41,665 bases of DNA from Alphaproteobacteria bacterium (GTDB lineage: Bacteria; Pseudomonadota; Alphaproteobacteria; Micavibrionales; UBA2020): the NCBI GenBank assembly GCA_028817795.1, contig JAPPOU010000151.1:1-41665 (forward strand), given 5' to 3'. Below the pieces are notes generated by a model, which was not told the origin of the DNA, ran no database searches, and was given only the letters and a program-made list of their open reading frames with translations. Within the stretch, counting starts at the first letter, position 1, and every line of letters begins with the position of its first letter. The position numbers and the translations under genes are program-made. This document shows positions 41,593 through 41,665 of the stretch, piece by piece.

Positions 41593-41628
41593 AAATGAGC
41601 GCTCTTGTGAAAACAGGGGCGCTCATTT
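41593..41628 (+). terminator. Intrinsic terminator after glnA
   Basis: A 16-bp stem (AAATGAGCGCTCTTGT with ACAGGGGCGCTCATTT, two G-U pairs) encloses a GAAA tetraloop. The 3' arm ends in TTTTA. It starts 21 bases after the glnA stop. With A's on one side and T's on the other it can act on both strands. Confidence 0.9.
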
Positions 41629-41646
41629 TATGGATAGAATATGGAT

Positions 41647-41652
41647 TTGACA
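41647..41652 (+). promoter_or_regulatory. Possible -35 box at right edge
   Basis: A consensus TTGACA lies 13 bases from the window end, so the -10 box would be outside. It may start transcription of the next gene after the glnA terminator. Confidence 0.25.
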
Positions 41653-41665
41653 GCCTATTATCCTT

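Overview
The window looks like the chromosome of an alphaproteobacterium. The main evidence is gene order: dgt-argS-SPOR-nagZ-scpA-scpB-tatABC-serS-surE-pcm-nlpD with a divergent erpA is a typical alphaproteobacterial string, as is an NAD(P)HX repair gene near glnB-glnA. Several unfamiliar proteins (25.3-29.2 kb and 34.7-35.5 kb) remind me of families from Micavibrio-like (Micavibrionales) alphaproteobacteria, a lineage with epibiotic predators. That placement is inference, because no 16S rRNA gene is present.

Layout. 0-5.5 kb: a SUF iron-sulfur operon (sufB 3' end, sufC, sufD, sufS, sufT, sufA), interrupted between sufB and sufC by a small GIY-YIG nuclease gene bracketed by palindromic elements. 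5.4-7.3 kb (minus): a HExxH metallopeptidase lipoprotein followed directly by an ankyrin-repeat protein. 7.4-11.7 kb: a GNAT acetyltransferase, xthA, a membrane-anchored PQQ-type propeller coupled to an orphan phosphohistidine (PEP-utiliser) protein, and erpA. 11.7-25.3 kb: about fifteen collinear, often overlapping housekeeping genes for dNTP hydrolysis, Arg and Ser charging, cell-wall recycling and binding, chromosome condensation (ScpAB), Tat export, SurE, Pcm and an NlpD-like factor. TatA is only 56 aa.

25.3-29.2 kb (minus): two secreted proteins of unknown function. One carries a lysozyme-like domain apparently inserted into another domain; the other has a C-terminal segment that I associate with type IV secretion loci. 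29.3-30.8 kb: the NnrE-NnrD fusion. 30.8-37.5 kb: accessory membrane and envelope genes (a TPR protein, an ABC exporter, a pseudopilin-like protein, a small polytopic membrane protein, a Kef-type antiporter lacking its RCK domain). 37.5-39.4 kb: a cold-shock pair (CspA-like protein with a long structured leader, then a DEAD-box helicase preceded by a possible leader peptide). 39.4-39.5 kb: tRNA-His. 39.7-41.6 kb: glnB-glnA behind a sigma-54-like promoter, closed by a strong terminator.

A distinctive feature is the density of intergenic palindromes of at least three families at operon junctions (sufB/C, sufC/D, tatA/B, tatB/C, serS/surE, pcm/nlpD, glnB/A) and one copy inside the nlpD reading frame. 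One family has an invariant 9-bp stem with a variable 3-nt loop in five places. No stretch over 300 bases lacks a gene; the longest gaps are the csp leader (37534-37796) and the tRNA-His/glnB gap (39496-39723). I see no CRISPR array, rRNA, IS transposase or prophage.
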